DNA of 64,000 bases from assembly GCA_000711775.1 (NCBI GenBank), contig ARYC01000786.1, forward strand, positions 1-64,000, read 5' to 3'. The notes beneath the pieces are model-generated. The model saw nothing but the letters and a program-made list of their open reading frames with translations. It was not told where the DNA came from and ran no database searches. The DNA is from Oxytricha trifallax (lineage: Eukaryota; Ciliophora; Spirotrichea; Sporadotrichida; Oxytrichidae). Below, in pieces: positions 44,584-57,210 of this stretch (position 1 is the stretch's first letter; each line of letters starts with the position of its first letter). The translations under genes were made by a program, and so were the position numbers.

Positions 44584-46540
44584 TCAATTAATTATATATG
44601 TCTTAAGTAATAAAAAACGCATCATATCTAAGCACCTTCTTTCATTGTTCTTACAATCACTTGTTTGAATTTATGTTATAGAATTTTCCACAAAGAAATA
44701 AATTGTCTAATTGTTGACCCTGAAATAATGTTGACATAAAATTTATGTATAGTCTTTCTTTACCCTAGAAAAGACCATTTCTATGCAATTATACTTAGAT
44801 GAATAAGGGCTATTGAACAACAACCTCCAACCATTTTCCTAAGCCTACTCTTAAAACTACTTCAAATGGTGAACTCTTAAGTTATCTAGGAATATTGTTA
44901 ATTGCTTTCCCTCATACCTATCTTTCAATCAATTACAAGTTGCAAGTCTGGTAACTTAATAGATTATTTTTTTATAATAAATTCGGGGGTGGGTCTAAAT
45001 CGATACCACTCAATTTTCAAAATCCTAAGTCGGTACCATATGAAAATATTTTTTTTACCCCAAAATCCTAAATCGGTACCACACAATTAAAATTTTTTTC
45101 ACAAAAATCGTAAAATCCTAAGTCGGTGCAGGATCATTATTGACCTACCTGATCATCCAACCCCATATAAAATGTATGATTTTTGTTAAAATTTACTTTT
45201 CATCTTCTTAGTCAGACTCTTTCATGACATCTCAATCACATGACACTAATATTTAATAAAATCACATATATTTATAAAAATATTATTCTTTCAATGGGAC
45301 AGATATTTATTATAAGTAAAGAATAAAAGATTTATAAATAAAAAAAACTAATTTTTCAATTTAGAACGAAGATTGGAAATTAAGAGCATTATTTTATTGC
45401 TTAATTTATTTATTTCCATAATGAAAAATATAAATCAGGGGGCAAATTTAATGCTAAGCTAGATATAATTAATTCAAGGGAATAATAATCTTCGTTCTAA
45501 ATTGAAAAATTAGTTTTTTTTATTTATAAATCTTTTATTCTTTACTTATAATAAATATCTGTCCCATTGAAAGAATAATATTTTTATAAATATATGTGAT
45601 TTTATTAAATATTAGTGTCATGTGATTGAGATGTCATGAAAGAGTCTGACTAAGAAGATGAAAAGTAAATTTTAACAAAAATCATACATTTTATATGGGG
45701 TTGGATGATCAGGTAGGTCAATAATGATCCTGCACCGACTTAGGATTTTTACGATTTTTGTGAAAAAAATTTTAATTGTGTGGTACCGATTTAGGATTTT
45801 AGGGTAAAAAAAATATTTTCATATGATACCGACTTAGGATTTTAAAAATTGAGTGGTATCGATTTAGACCCCCCATATTCCTCTAGTCCGAACTTCCCAC
45901 TAATGATAACAGCAGCTGCAAGTGTATCAAAACAAAGTCCCTCATTATTTTTGACATGGTTTTCATACTTTCTTGGCCAAGATTTTATGTTTACACTATG
46001 CGCCTTGAAAATACTCTCATCGAGATAAACTACGTTTTCTTCTTTTTCAGACATTTTTATTAATTAAGGGTATGTCTAAAATAAATATCTAAAATGTTTA
46101 ATTTCTTTTTTTCAGTTAAGAAATAGTCTGTCCTAGTGCTCTTGAAACTTATTCCATGGGACTTGTATATTCTATGAAGTTGTTGCTTAGTTATTTATTT
46201 TCCCGGAAAAGTTCTATGAAAAAGAAGAGCATGCTTTTACAATAATAAATGCTTCTAAGCTAATAGTGTATTCCTTGAAACCAAGTACTCCAAATCATTT
46301 TGATTCAGTTTAGCTTGTTCTTATTATTGTTTGTTTTCTTAAATAAACGAGGTTTTAATTTACTTTATTATTCTATTGATGAAACTTTCTTTGAATCCTG
46401 TTTTTTTCTTATCTCTTTAATTTTCATAAATAACTTAGAGTATTTGCTATTTTCATCTTTCCCACACCTTAGGAGTCTTATAAACTTTATATTGACTTCC
46501 TAGAATTAATTTTGTACTTCATTATTTAATTTTTTATTAA
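44584..46540 (-). pseudogene. Older-element transposase Z, split by fold-back IR4
   Basis: Minus strand. The N-terminal region (about 46540-46070) contains DLEYLVSRNTLLAQKHLLLQ and IYKSHGISFKSTRTDYF, homologous to the TBE DYLINEKTL...IYKRNGISYK. After a one-base shift VVYLDESIF gives the first catalytic Asp (about 46030-46004). Fold-back IR4 then interrupts after GKFGLEEY. The other side has TIFLDNLRVHHLK (about 44868-44830) and FNSPYSSKYNCIEMVFSRVK with the Glu (about 44815-44755), to TGA 44584-44586. One further TGA is present. Confidence 0.8.
44985..45876. repeat. Fold-back element IR4 (~0.9 kb)
   Basis: Arms at 44985-45400 and about 45480-45876 are reverse complements starting GGGGGT(GG)GTCTAAATCGATACCAC. 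Each arm opens with three spaced copies of TCCTAA(G/A)TCGGTACCA-like units. The inner part resembles IR6 (AAGTCGGTGCA...GATCATCCA...CCCC). Inserted in the transposase of element Z. ATTC flanks both ends (44981-44984, 45877-45880), a possible trace of the target duplication. Confidence 0.9.
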
Positions 46541-47534
46541 ATTAATTAATTAATAAAACCAACCTAAGTTCTCATATATTTGATAATTATAAAAGCTAAA
46601 TACTTAAAAGCATTATTATTAATTAAAATAAATCTTATGGATAACTACTTATTCAAACTGCTATTTCATTTCGACACTTACTTTTCTAACAACCAAACTC
46701 AAGCATAGTCTTATTTATATAAATTTGTCAATTTAATCATTGATAATAATGGGCTTTTCGTTTTCGCTTTAACAAAGTAAAAACAATTCGAAATTTTTCA
46801 AATCTTGGAAATCTCGTTGAACTTAAGTCGACTGATAGGCTTGTAAATATTCCTTGAATTTAAAGTTATAGTGAATTTCTTTTGTAACTTATAATATTTT
46901 GTGAATAATCAGTTGTTTCAGAAACACCATCTTTAGGTTTTTATATTTCTTAAATTTCAAATGATTTAACTATTTTCTTTTATATATTTTTATTAATTTT
47001 AATAAATTTCATCAAATCATTTGCTATATTTATTACTTATATATATATATAAATATTTATTTTCTAAATTAATGCTATAAATAAAATACTATTAAACTTC
47101 GATATAATTTTATATAAACATAATTTTTAATATTAGAGTTGTCTTAAGAATTTATTAATTTATCCCACCAACTGGCATAAAACGTTAAATAATATATATT
47201 TTAATTCTTTAATTACTATTAATTTTCCTCAATTTATTAAGCTCTATATATCATTATTATAGAAAGTGTCATTTGCAGTAAATGTTATCCTTCTTTAAAC
47301 AACTTTGTTTTTTATCATTTGTTTAGATTTATTATTTCCTAACATAATTAATGAGAATGGTAACTCCTTGATAGAAATCATCCCTCTCACTACTAAAACT
47401 AAAGAAATTGGTAATTATTAAACATTTTCAATTTGCATAATATTATTTAATTGTTCGTAATTTATATGTAATAATATTTTAGCAATAGTGTTTAAGATAT
47501 TAAAAAGAATGAAAATGTAGCTTTAATTATTTTT
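46541..47534. other. AT-rich DNA, right flank of element Z
   Basis: No G4T4 terminus and no gene recognised; the right end of element Z is not defined. Confidence 0.3.
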
Positions 47535-47779
47535 ATGAGCAAGTAAAAGAATATACCAGCTTAATCTTTATATGTAGCAGAAGCATTATATCAAGAAATG
47601 TGCGGGAATACATCGATAGGAAGTGGCAAATTGATTAATTCTATATCTTAGGTTATTTTAGAAAACTATATTATGGTAATGTTTATTTGCACTTATTATA
47701 ACAACTTAATTATATTTAAATATTTATTCAGATTTTTACTGCTTGTTTGCTTTTATTAATAAGTGTGTCTCAACATTGA
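47535..47779 (+). CDS. Small two-exon gene, 62 aa, possible tail anchor
   Basis: ATG 47535 (MSKQKNIPAQSLYVAEALYQ; then EMCGNTSIGSGKLINSISQV). Likely intron 47676-47731 (GTAATG...TTCAG, 56 nt), phase kept, then IFTACLLLLISVSQH and TGA 47777-47779. The hydrophobic tail would suit a C-terminal membrane anchor. No family recognised. The exon 1 frame is convincing; the intron is inference. Confidence 0.4.
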
Positions 47780-48029
47780 AGAAATGATTATGGTTATTGT
47801 TACGAAAATCAGTTCATTTATAAACAATAGTTAAATTTTATATATAATTATCATTTGCAAGCAAAGGTTTAGTATATTTGCCATATATATATATAATTTA
47901 TATATTAATGGTATGGTGTTTAAATAAAAGTTAATTTTAATTATGACTGAATATTTACTCAAATGAAATCACAAATAAACAACTCTTTGTTTTTGCAAAT
48001 AACAGCCTAAAATATGACGAGATGATTCA

Positions 48030-48540
48030 ATGATATTTAAAAGAGATGTATTAACTCCAAAAGCGAATGTAATTCTTTCAATATCATTTAATATTTAAAA
48101 TTAGTAACTGTCTGAAATATATTATCAAAATAATTTAAAAGTTAAAGGAAATAACTATAACGAGATTGTCTACTTTCCCTGAATTAATTATTGAATAGCG
48201 ATGAATGAATAAGTGACAATTAAAAAATTATCTTTTTATAGGATAAACTGAAGAGATTAAGTTGGAAATGGAGTTGATAAGAGCCACATCAAAGTTACAG
48301 TAAGCAATGAATGTTGACAGAGTGAAGGCAAGCAAGGCCAATTTATAAATGAACATCTTAAAAATTATGATGAAGAATATCAAAAGAAATGCTGCATTAA
48401 AAATATAAATAATCTATAAAGTATCTAGACTTATATTTAAGAGAAAATCAGAAAAAGTAGATATGCAGCGGCAAAAATTATTGATTTATTGGGTTAAATA
48501 CAGTTTTTTGTAATTTATATAATATTCAATTATTAAATTA
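48030..48540 (+). CDS. Coding-like segment, helical basic protein
   Basis: Two frames: MIFKRDVLTPKANVILSISF from ATG 48030 to TGA 48180-48182, then a long frame from about 48237 (TEEIKLEMELIRATSKLQQA; AALKIQIIYKVSRLIFKRKS) open to 48596. Composition of the second suggests amphipathic helices. They may be exons of one gene separated by an intron around 48210-48236. The last part runs into the inverted repeat beginning near 48545. Confidence 0.4.
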
Positions 48541-48544
48541 GATA

Positions 48545-49205
48545 GTTAATTGCTGAGGGAGGTACCAATCTCACTAAGGACTTTCTGATAAAGCTTTTTA
48601 TTACACCACTAATGCCTGCTGAGGGTAGGCAGGGGGTTGCTGGATTCACAGCATTAGAGGCCAGTCGGTGGGGTTCAATCTGTGAGTTCCTAAACTCCTC
48701 GAGCTGACTACACGTTAAGGATTTCCCTTCATTTGATGAGCTACTTGGCGTGAGTTCAGTTTCCTAGGTAATAGGGAGCAGGATGAAGGTGCTGCTCAAC
48801 CTTCAAAAGTGAGAAGATGGGAACCATAGAAGCCAACGATAATGATTTTTCCCTCACATCAGGTTTGGTTACTGAAGCTACCACAGCGAAAGGACAGAGA
48901 CTACATTCTCAGCAGCGGTGGGACTGGTAAGAGTTTTCACCAGACTCCCCTTTAATTGTTTACAGGAAGCGGATCTCTGCGAGCTCTGCGGGATACTCCC
49001 CGTCGCTAGTTGAGCAGAAATACCACTAGCATTATAAGGGCGACTCTTACTTCGTATGCATCTCGGTTTGGAGTGATGTGGAATGGGGAGTGGAGTGGTT
49101 TTTCGGAGCTTTTTGTCTTCACGACTGCCACGTCAAGAATTAACAAATCGACAAACTCAGATAAGTCTACGTCACGACTAAGATTGATGGTTTTATTTTA
49201 GTATT
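48545..49205 (+). repeat. ~600-bp GC-richer repeat, left copy of an inverted pair
   Basis: Matches the reverse complement of 60420-61010 at roughly three bases in four over most of its length, for example TTTCCTAGGTAATAGGGAGC and GAAGCTACCACAGCGAAA. An internal stretch GTAAGAG...TTTACAG (48929-48967) has diverged completely between copies while its borders are conserved, like an intron. No frame is clearly favoured by the differences. Far richer in GC than the surroundings. Confidence 0.8.
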
Positions 49206-49701
49206 AAACAGTGAATATGTTAAATTTAATTTGAGATTACTTATTTACTACTATATTAATATTTAAATAGATAATTAAATCAACTCTTTATAATGAAGAA
49301 ATTACTTAATATATATATGAATAGTTTATTATTACATTAACTATATTTTTAAATTACTTGTTGAAATTATACTTATATACAACAACATAGAGAGAAAGTA
49401 TATATTGCTGATATATTATTTTAAGATGGAGTTTTAATAGGTATCACCCACATGCTTATATTTTATTAAGTAATAAGAATAAGAATTGATTTATATGGAG
49501 ATCTCATATAAACCAAAGCATAATTACTACTTCAAAATATAATCAATCTAATTTGTATCTATATGATATAATAATAAAGATTTGTCTTTAATTTAAATAG
49601 TTTTGTAGTTAAAATTTATCTAATAATTCTTATTTAAACTAAACTAAACGATAACCATGACTATAATAGCAGAATTTATTTAAGATATTTTTACTTGTTG
49701 A
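49206..49701. other. AT-rich DNA inside the inverted pair
   Basis: Nothing recognised. Confidence 0.25.
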
Positions 49702-49872
49702 GAAGAAAAAACAGATAAAGAACCAGCTTCAATAAAATACTATAAGGATTAAAGCAATAGTCAACAGCTTAGGATAGCAATATCTAATAAATGTGATTTC
49801 TGTTTGCGTACTGTACAATTTCATATAAAATACAAAATCCATCGTGAAGACTTCTTCAATGAAATTTAATGA
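49702..49872 (+). CDS. Coding-like segment, 56 codons
   Basis: Open between TGA codons; reads EEKTDKEPASIKYYKDQSNS, then SNKCDFCLRTVQFHIKYKIH. The Cys/His spacing recalls a zinc finger but does not fit the C2H2 consensus. No start codon. Possibly an internal segment. Confidence 0.3.
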
Positions 49873-52800
49873 ATCGACGATAGAATAATGTTTTATTAAC
49901 ACCTCATTTATATTGCTTGCTTGGAATTAAAATTATCCAAATGGAAATAGCTAATTTGATTAGGATAAGGGTGGTATAATTAAAAATTTATTTAAATTAT
50001 ATAGTTATGGGCATCGACAAACATTAAATATAATTTAATATTTATTGATTATTGTAATTTATGTTTTAATTATTATAAGTCAACATTTCAAAGGATATTC
50101 CTTTTAACTTAAACTGCTTACTCAATCTAAAGTTTATGCTTGAATTGAAAAACAATTCATTGAATACTTTTAAAATTGCAATTTGATAATTTTTTTTTAA
50201 TTTTACTAAATAATCTATGCTAACCACTGATGTACTATCAAGACTTAACTAATAAATTATATAATTTATTTTCTTCAGTAGTATTATAAAAGATAATATT
50301 AATATTAAAAAGATCTAGCAAGAACTTACAAGATGATTGCAAGGATATTCATGATTGATTAGTAATAGAAAACAATATTTTAAGCAGTTTAATTTAGAAG
50401 GAATTGGCAGTAACTCCATTATTATAGTGGATATGCTATATTTTTATAATAGTGAGTTGACATTACATTTTAATAACAATTCGTTAAATGATTCATCTAA
50501 TTTGAAAAAGAGTATTTGTAATGATTAATTTTAATTAATCCATTATAATTATTATTAAATGATAAAATTTTATTGCTTGTTTGAAATTTATTAGATTTAT
50601 TGATTATTTAGATTTTTCCTTATGTTCTCTTTTTATTACCATGATAATAAGACTAAATGATTTTTGTTTTTCTAAAAATAATGATATAAATGTGAGATTT
50701 AAAATTTTAGCTTCTAGATAGTTTGATAATTTTATTAATATATATTAAATTTTAAAATAAATTATTTTGTCTAAGAGAATAAAGGCTTTAATAATATTAA
50801 TGAATTGATAATTTAATCAATAATGATATTTCAACTAGCTAAATCTATGTACTTAAAACTGATAAATTATAATATGTGCATTTTAATAGTAAATTATTCA
50901 ATAAATAAACTAATTATTCATTAATATAAAGGTACTTTCAATCATCTCATTCAAAACTATATTTCTTCTTAAAATTCTGCAGATTATGTATTTTGAGATG
51001 AATGATAATTATTAATTTTAAATAGTAAAAAGATTCATGCTTATTATTAGGAATATGATGGTGTTTATGTTTAACGACAATTACTATATAAATATGAATA
51101 AACTTAAATATAAAAATGTCTAATAAGCATTTTAATTATATTAAATAAATTTTATTTTAATTCACCCATGAGAATAATTGTTAATTAAAATCACTATTTA
51201 AGTCTTAGCCATTCATATTTTTTATACAACAAATTTCTGTATTACTTTATATACATCTCATTTTTAAAAAAATTATTTTTTAGCAATTAGCAATATGGTA
51301 AACATAAATAATATTTATTTTTTTGCCTTTGTATTGAGAAATTTGAGATTTATTTATTATTTTGTTTGAGCATTTTATATTTTTATAGTATTCATCTTAT
51401 AAAGAGTTTTGAATAATAATAATAATTTTAAATTTGCAAAGAATTTGGAAGATTTTTTTGCATTTTGTTTTTAGTTCTGGATCCTTTAAGTTTTATAGTA
51501 TTTTAACGGATGCATAGGTTTTTTAAAAAATAAATACCATTATTATTTAAACTTAACTCTTTTTGCGTTGTGAGAGGCAGTGTTAAATGCAATAGAGTTG
51601 TTTTGTTATTTTCATTCTTTTTTTCAAATTGTATTTTCTACTGGCTGCTATTCGACTTTTCATCAGCGAATTAAAAAATAAGAAAATTTATTTCATAACT
51701 TAAAACGTATATTATGATTCACCATTTAAAACATTAATTGAGTCTATAGTTTAATTTTGTGCAATTAATAGAGTAAGCTTTTAAATTCTGGAGTTTTAAC
51801 AATGAACTAATTAAAGGGTGCATTTAATATGTTATTTTCATGAAATTTATGTAAATTAATCATTCTGTATTTCCTTAAAAGAAAGCATATTAGATTTGAT
51901 AATCACAATAATTATAGTTTTACTCTTCTTTAAGGTGTGATGTAACAAAATAATTGCAAAATAACTCTAATATTAGCACTAATGAATATATATTTATTTT
52001 GATTGCATCTTAATAATATTACACACTATAATCTAATTTCAACAATAATAGCACAACTACTTGAAGAATAAGTTAATAATTTGCATTTTTATCTCGAATC
52101 CACAATAATGCTAGTAATCAATAATTATTTAGTCTAATTTTCTTTACTGTGAATAGTTTTCATTTGATATTCTGAATTCATTTTAAATTATAAACAAGTG
52201 CAGTACTTCAATTTGAATATAAATAACTTCTCCATGGTAAATATAAGTAGAAAAAATAAATGTTAGCATAAAATTATCGCTTGTAATTATTATAACTATG
52301 CGATAATACAGTTTTATATTTTAGATTAATCAATAAATTTATTGGAAAAATAATAATCTGTCAAAGTTTAATATTATCGTTTAAATTGATACTTTTGAAA
52401 GCTCAATCCTATATGTATTGCCAATGTAAAATCTTCAGCCAAATAAATTATGATTTTAATATTTAAATAAAATTATTGAATGTATATACATACTTATATA
52501 AAAAAATACTATCAACATTTTTCTACAATTAAATGCAAATCTATTTGCATAACTAATTATATTCACATAACTACAATTTTGTTCTTATTTCCCTATACAC
52601 TCAAGGCCTGTAATCATTATTAGCATTAATAGTATAATTAATATTAAATTGCTTGCTTATGAAATCCAAAATATACTTGAGATTGATTGTAGCACTGATT
52701 TTATTGCAGTAATGCCCTCAATTTTCTAATCAATTACACTTTGTTTGTTAACTTATAAGTTGAATTGAATACATAATTGAGAATCATCTTTGTGGAATAA

Positions 52801-52920
52801 TATCAATAATATTGTCAGCTATTTTCTTCTTAAAAGTTTTTAAATTTCCCAAATGAAAGTAAATTTTGAGTAGATAATAATAAAATATTGTTATATTTTG
52901 CTGTTTAAATCATTTGTCTT
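49873..52920. other. 3 kb of AT-rich DNA, nothing recognised
   Basis: Very high AT content on both strands, no convincing frame, no repeat arms. Probably germline-limited spacer. Confidence 0.3.
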
Positions 52921-53106
52921 AAAGAAACCCAAACTAACTCAAGGTTTGTTGACAAGCTGGATAAGTGAGTTATGCAATTGAAGCAATTTACCAATTCATT
53001 TAATAGTTAAAACTCAGGATTGTAGATATTTTTAATGCTTAGAATAGATGCAATGAGAAGTTTAATTAAAATCAAACTATTAAAAATTTACTTTATCATT
53101 CAATGA
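52921..53106 (+). CDS. Coding-like segment, 61 codons, one TGA
   Basis: KETQTNSRFVDKLDK, a TGA near 52966, then in the same frame VMQLKQFTNSFNSQNSGLQI to TGA 53104-53106. No ATG, no family. Could be a decayed exon. Confidence 0.25.
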
Positions 53107-53373
53107 GCTTATTTTTTATGGAATTTAATACTTTCATCTGAATTAAATTAAAATATTATCATGCTTAAATTTAACTAAATTGAAAATAATTTTATAATGA
53201 TTTATATCAGTGATAATGATTTTCCTTTGTACATTCTACTTCCTCCTTTCTTTAATATAAATTAATTATTGTAGTTATAGTCCTTGTAAACTCTCTTTCT
53301 ACCATGCTTATTATATTACAAAGAATATATATTTATAAAAGATTTATATAGAAATATTAAACTACAATTAATA

Positions 53374-53782
53374 GGAGTGGAAAAGCTAAAGAGTTCCTTT
53401 TTGAATGAAGTTGCTGGATTTGATTAACTTTTAGAGATTTGGGGATGCAAGAACAGATTGATTTGTGCAAACTGGAATAGATGTTCAAAATATTAATATA
53501 CATTCTTTCTCCAAGGAATAGTTTATAAGATTCAAGTTTCTATTAATCATGAAAATATTACATATAAAACCAGTAATATATGGCCAATTATATGAAAATT
53601 TTCTAAGATAATCATTTGTTAATACAAGAGGTGGTTTTGCAAGAGAAGGATAAAGAGGAATTTCAAATCAAACAGAAGGAAGAGTCAAACAAAGAGTAAG
53701 AGGAGTCATATTGAACACATCTCATAATTTGACCTATAATAGTTTAATCACTTATCATCAAGAACCACAAACTTCAGAATGA
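53374..53782 (+). CDS. Coding-like gene segment with one frame change
   Basis: The first frame is GVEKLKSSFLNEVAGFDQLL then WGCKNRLICANWNRCSKYQY, to TGA 53593-53595. The second frame begins at the same point shifted by one (NFLRQSFVNTRGGFAREGQR; SNQTEGRVKQRVRGVILNTS) to TGA 53780-53782. The abrupt handover at about 53594 looks like one indel or a tiny eliminated sequence. No family recognised; richer in GC than its flanks. Confidence 0.45.
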
Positions 53783-55164
53783 TGAAGATTAAACATATTA
53801 TTAGATCAATTATCAAGACAATTAGGGTAATGGCAATATACATGAAATTTACTCTGTTGTATTTTAATAAATTATTGGTTAATAAATACTACAATCACCA
53901 TTTTATAAATGTATTATTTAGAGCGTGAAACCTTATCCCAACAGCACTTTGATTTACCTTAACTTTGATTTATTTAAGTTAAATCAATCCATGAAGAGAA
54001 TTGCTTCTTACATTTTAATTTAATAGCATGGAACTAACTTAATCCCAGGCTATCTCAAAGGGAGTCTAGTTAGAAGCTTAGGTTTTAGCCTTATTTACTT
54101 TGATTTTCTTTAAATACTCACGATATCATTTGATTAATTAGGTGTGATTTAAGAATAGGTAATTAATTTATATAAATTCAAACTCAACTCCAAAACTAAC
54201 TCAAAAAGTATTGTAAGCTGATAATTAAATAACAATACAAAAAACTTTTTAGATGTTGACATAATCATCAGGAAGAGTAGAGATAGGAATCTGCATTTAA
54301 GTTTGAGAGAGTTATTAATGCAGCTTTTTCGATGTATCATTTTTTTCAATCTCATTTGTTTAGTTATTTATTTGCTTATTATAAGTAGTTTTAAGTATTA
54401 TAATACATTTATGTATAAAATCCTATGAGAATAATTTTAGCGAAATTATTTAGATTAATGAAAATAAGTAGTATATAAGTTTTCTTTACTCTATATAATA
54501 ATAAGAAAAGACTTAATTTTCAATTATAAAATAATTAGAAACATTTTAGGTTTTCATGCGCACTTACTTAAAGAGTAAAATCCTAACTTCAACTTAGAAA
54601 ATACTTTATAATTTACATTTAAAATTAATTCAATCAATTTAAGATGTCATTATTTTCAATATGTTTTCTATATTGTCTCTACAATTCATAGTTTATCTTT
54701 AATTTTCTATATGAAACTGCTTAAGTATTTTCGATTAATGCGTTAGTATTTACTTGGATTCGTTAAAGTTTTTTTTTAATTATGATGAGTAAGACTTTGA
54801 GATTTCTATTTGATGACATCAATTATTTATAAAACAAATTCCTAGTATTGAAACAATAATATTAGACAAATGATGAGTTTGTAGTAAAGGGTGAATTTAA
54901 AGCTTTTTATGGTAGGTTCAATTCCCAGAGTTTCTTTAATTTTTAAGGTTTTATTATAATTTAAAATATAAGTATTTATGATTTATACTAGTAAGTTTAT
55001 TTATAATTTCATAATCTCTTTATACTAATGATTTTATTCATTTATATAGACTTCTAAATTCTCTGAAAATCAAATAATTCCTTCTACAATCCGAATACAA
55101 TCCGATTTGATTTTTTTACATCGTTAATAATTACTTAGAAGATTAAGAGTAGATTTAAAAGTGT
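53783..55164. other. AT-rich DNA, nothing recognised
   Basis: Only short, AT-rich open frames. Confidence 0.25.
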
Positions 55165-55642
55165 GGATACCCCGCCCGCAGTTCTGGAATCGGAAAAGAC
55201 TCCCCATAAAACTGGAATTATTTTGACTTTCGTTCACAGTCTGTAATCATGTTATCATGGAAAATTCTCAGTGAAAAAGACATTTCCAATACTAAATGAC
55301 AACCGTCCCATATAATTTAACGACCCTAGATTTAGATTAAAAAAAGAAATTAAAAAAATAATGAAGGGTCGATGGAGAAAAATCAAGATGTATTTGATAT
55401 AAAATTGCATTTTGTGATGATTCTCTAATTGATTTTTCTCCATCGACCCTTCATTGTTTTTTTAATTTCGTTTTTTAATCAAAATCTAGGGTAGTTGAAT
55501 TATATGGAACGGTGGTCATTGAGTTTTGGAAATGTCTTTTTCACTGAGAATTTTCCATAATTACAGACTGTGAACGAAAGTCAAATTAATTCCAGTTTAT
55601 GGGGGGGGGTCTTTTCCTATTCCAGAACTGTGGGGAGTATCC
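55165..55642. repeat. Fold-back element IR5 (478 bp)
   Basis: Arms 55165-55395 and about 55425-55642 are reverse complements, ends GGATACCCCGCCCGCAGTTC and its counterpart. Flanked by AAAAGTGT (55157-55164) and AAAAGTAT (55643-55650), an 8-bp target duplication with one difference. Carries the C-run/CCCCATAAAA motif also seen in IR1 and IR6. No gene. Confidence 0.9.
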
Positions 55643-56123
55643 AAAAGTATAGAAGGAAAGAAAATTAGTTAAAAATTATCTTGCTTGATTTGAAAGTTGC
55701 TAATAATTGTTTATTTACTCAACCTAATTAACAGAAACATTCAAATATTTATTCTTTGAATTACAAATTAAATTGGTATTAAATTAATATGAATGGATCT
55801 AGTATTTGCATTAATTGCAATTTTATCAGTTTCTATTGAAGTAAATACAATTTATTTTCTAGATCATGGCCATATCCTGGTATGATGGTTCTATCTCATA
55901 AATATTTATGATTATGTCTTATACAATTATATTTTAAGTAAAGATAATAAAAAGAACTTATGTTGAATTTAATAGCTAAAAACTAGAAAGTGATGAGATG
56001 ATATTCTTACTTTAGAAAGAATTAGTGTATAATGCTTATTTACAGTTCAATTGTCAATCTAAATTAAAATTCCAATCATTAAAATATGAGAAAAATTATT
56101 AACAATAAAATCAAGGAATTTTT
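55643..56123. other. AT-rich spacer between fold-back elements
   Basis: Nothing recognised. Confidence 0.25.
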
Positions 56124-56801
56124 GGGGGGTCTAAGTCGGTGCAAAATCAATTTTTGACATTATTGAAACATTTGATCATCCTACCCCCCATAAAAAGTAT
56201 AATATTTCATTAAAATCTATTTTTCATCCTCTAAATAGGACTCCTTCATGGCATCTCGATAATTAAACACTAATATTTTTATTAAAAAATCACATATTAC
56301 TATTACAAAATTATTTTTTTGCACGGGGACAGATATTTGATAGTAAATAAATAAAATTAATTCATTATAAAATCTGATTAGTGAATAAAGAACTAATATT
56401 GGAATTAAGAACATCTATATAATTGGCTCGCATGATTAATTACCTTAATGAAAGCACAGATCAGGGTGCAAATTTAGTATCATACCTTATATTATAAATT
56501 TTAGCCAGATGTTCTTAATTCCAATATTAGTTCTTTATTCACTAATCAGATTTTATAATGAATTAATTTTATTTATTTACTATCAAATATCTGTCCCCGT
56601 GCAAAAAAATAATTTTGTAATAGTAATATGTGATTTTTAATAAAAATATTAGTGTTTAATTATCGAGATGCCATGAAGGAGTCCTATTTAGAGGATGAAA
56701 AATAGATTTTAATGAAATATTATACTTTTTATGGGGGGTAGGATGATCAAATGTTTCAATAATGTCAAAAATTGATTTTGCACCGACTTAGACCCCCCCG
56801 C
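56124..56801. repeat. Fold-back element IR6 (678 bp), 8-bp target duplication
   Basis: Arms 56124-56450 and about 56505-56801, ends GGGGGGTCTAAGTCGGTGCA and reverse complement. Exact direct repeat GAATTTTT at 56116-56123 and 56802-56809. Inner arm sequence is homologous to IR4 (including GGACAGATATTT and CATCCTACCCC). No gene inside; a non-autonomous element. Confidence 0.92.
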
Positions 56802-57210
56802 GAATTTTTTTATGAATTTTTCTTCTCTAGGTTTCAAAATTTTCTCTATTTACTAAATAATTCCCTTCTTCTTTAACTTGAATATAAAATGACTTCTATA
56901 ATTTTTTTCATAATCTACTATTATTGTCCAAAATAACAATGAATACACTATATTTAAAAAGCTCTTTATAATTTGGTTTAATTAATTATTAGATATTTGA
57001 AATTATGATATAAACTAATATTTTATGAAGAATAGGACGGAAAAACTGATAAAGTTATAGTTAAAAAAATGTGAAAAATTGATTTAATAAAAAATATACA
57101 AATTCGCAGATGTTTTATTGATTTTAATTGTGTAATTTTTAAATAAGAAAAGTAAACAGCGTTTGAGACATAATATTATGCATTTATTTTACTATTTAAA
57201 TGACTCCATT
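56802..57210. other. AT-rich spacer
   Basis: Nothing recognised. Confidence 0.25.

Noticed and set aside
49010..49201. ATG frame in the left inverted repeat (MSRNTTSIIRATLTSYASRF)
   Set aside because: The matching region of the other copy has indels that break this frame, so coding is not supported.
49780..49840. C2H2 zinc finger in SNKCDFCLRTVQFHIKYKIH
   Set aside because: Only six residues separate the second Cys from the first His; the consensus needs about twelve.
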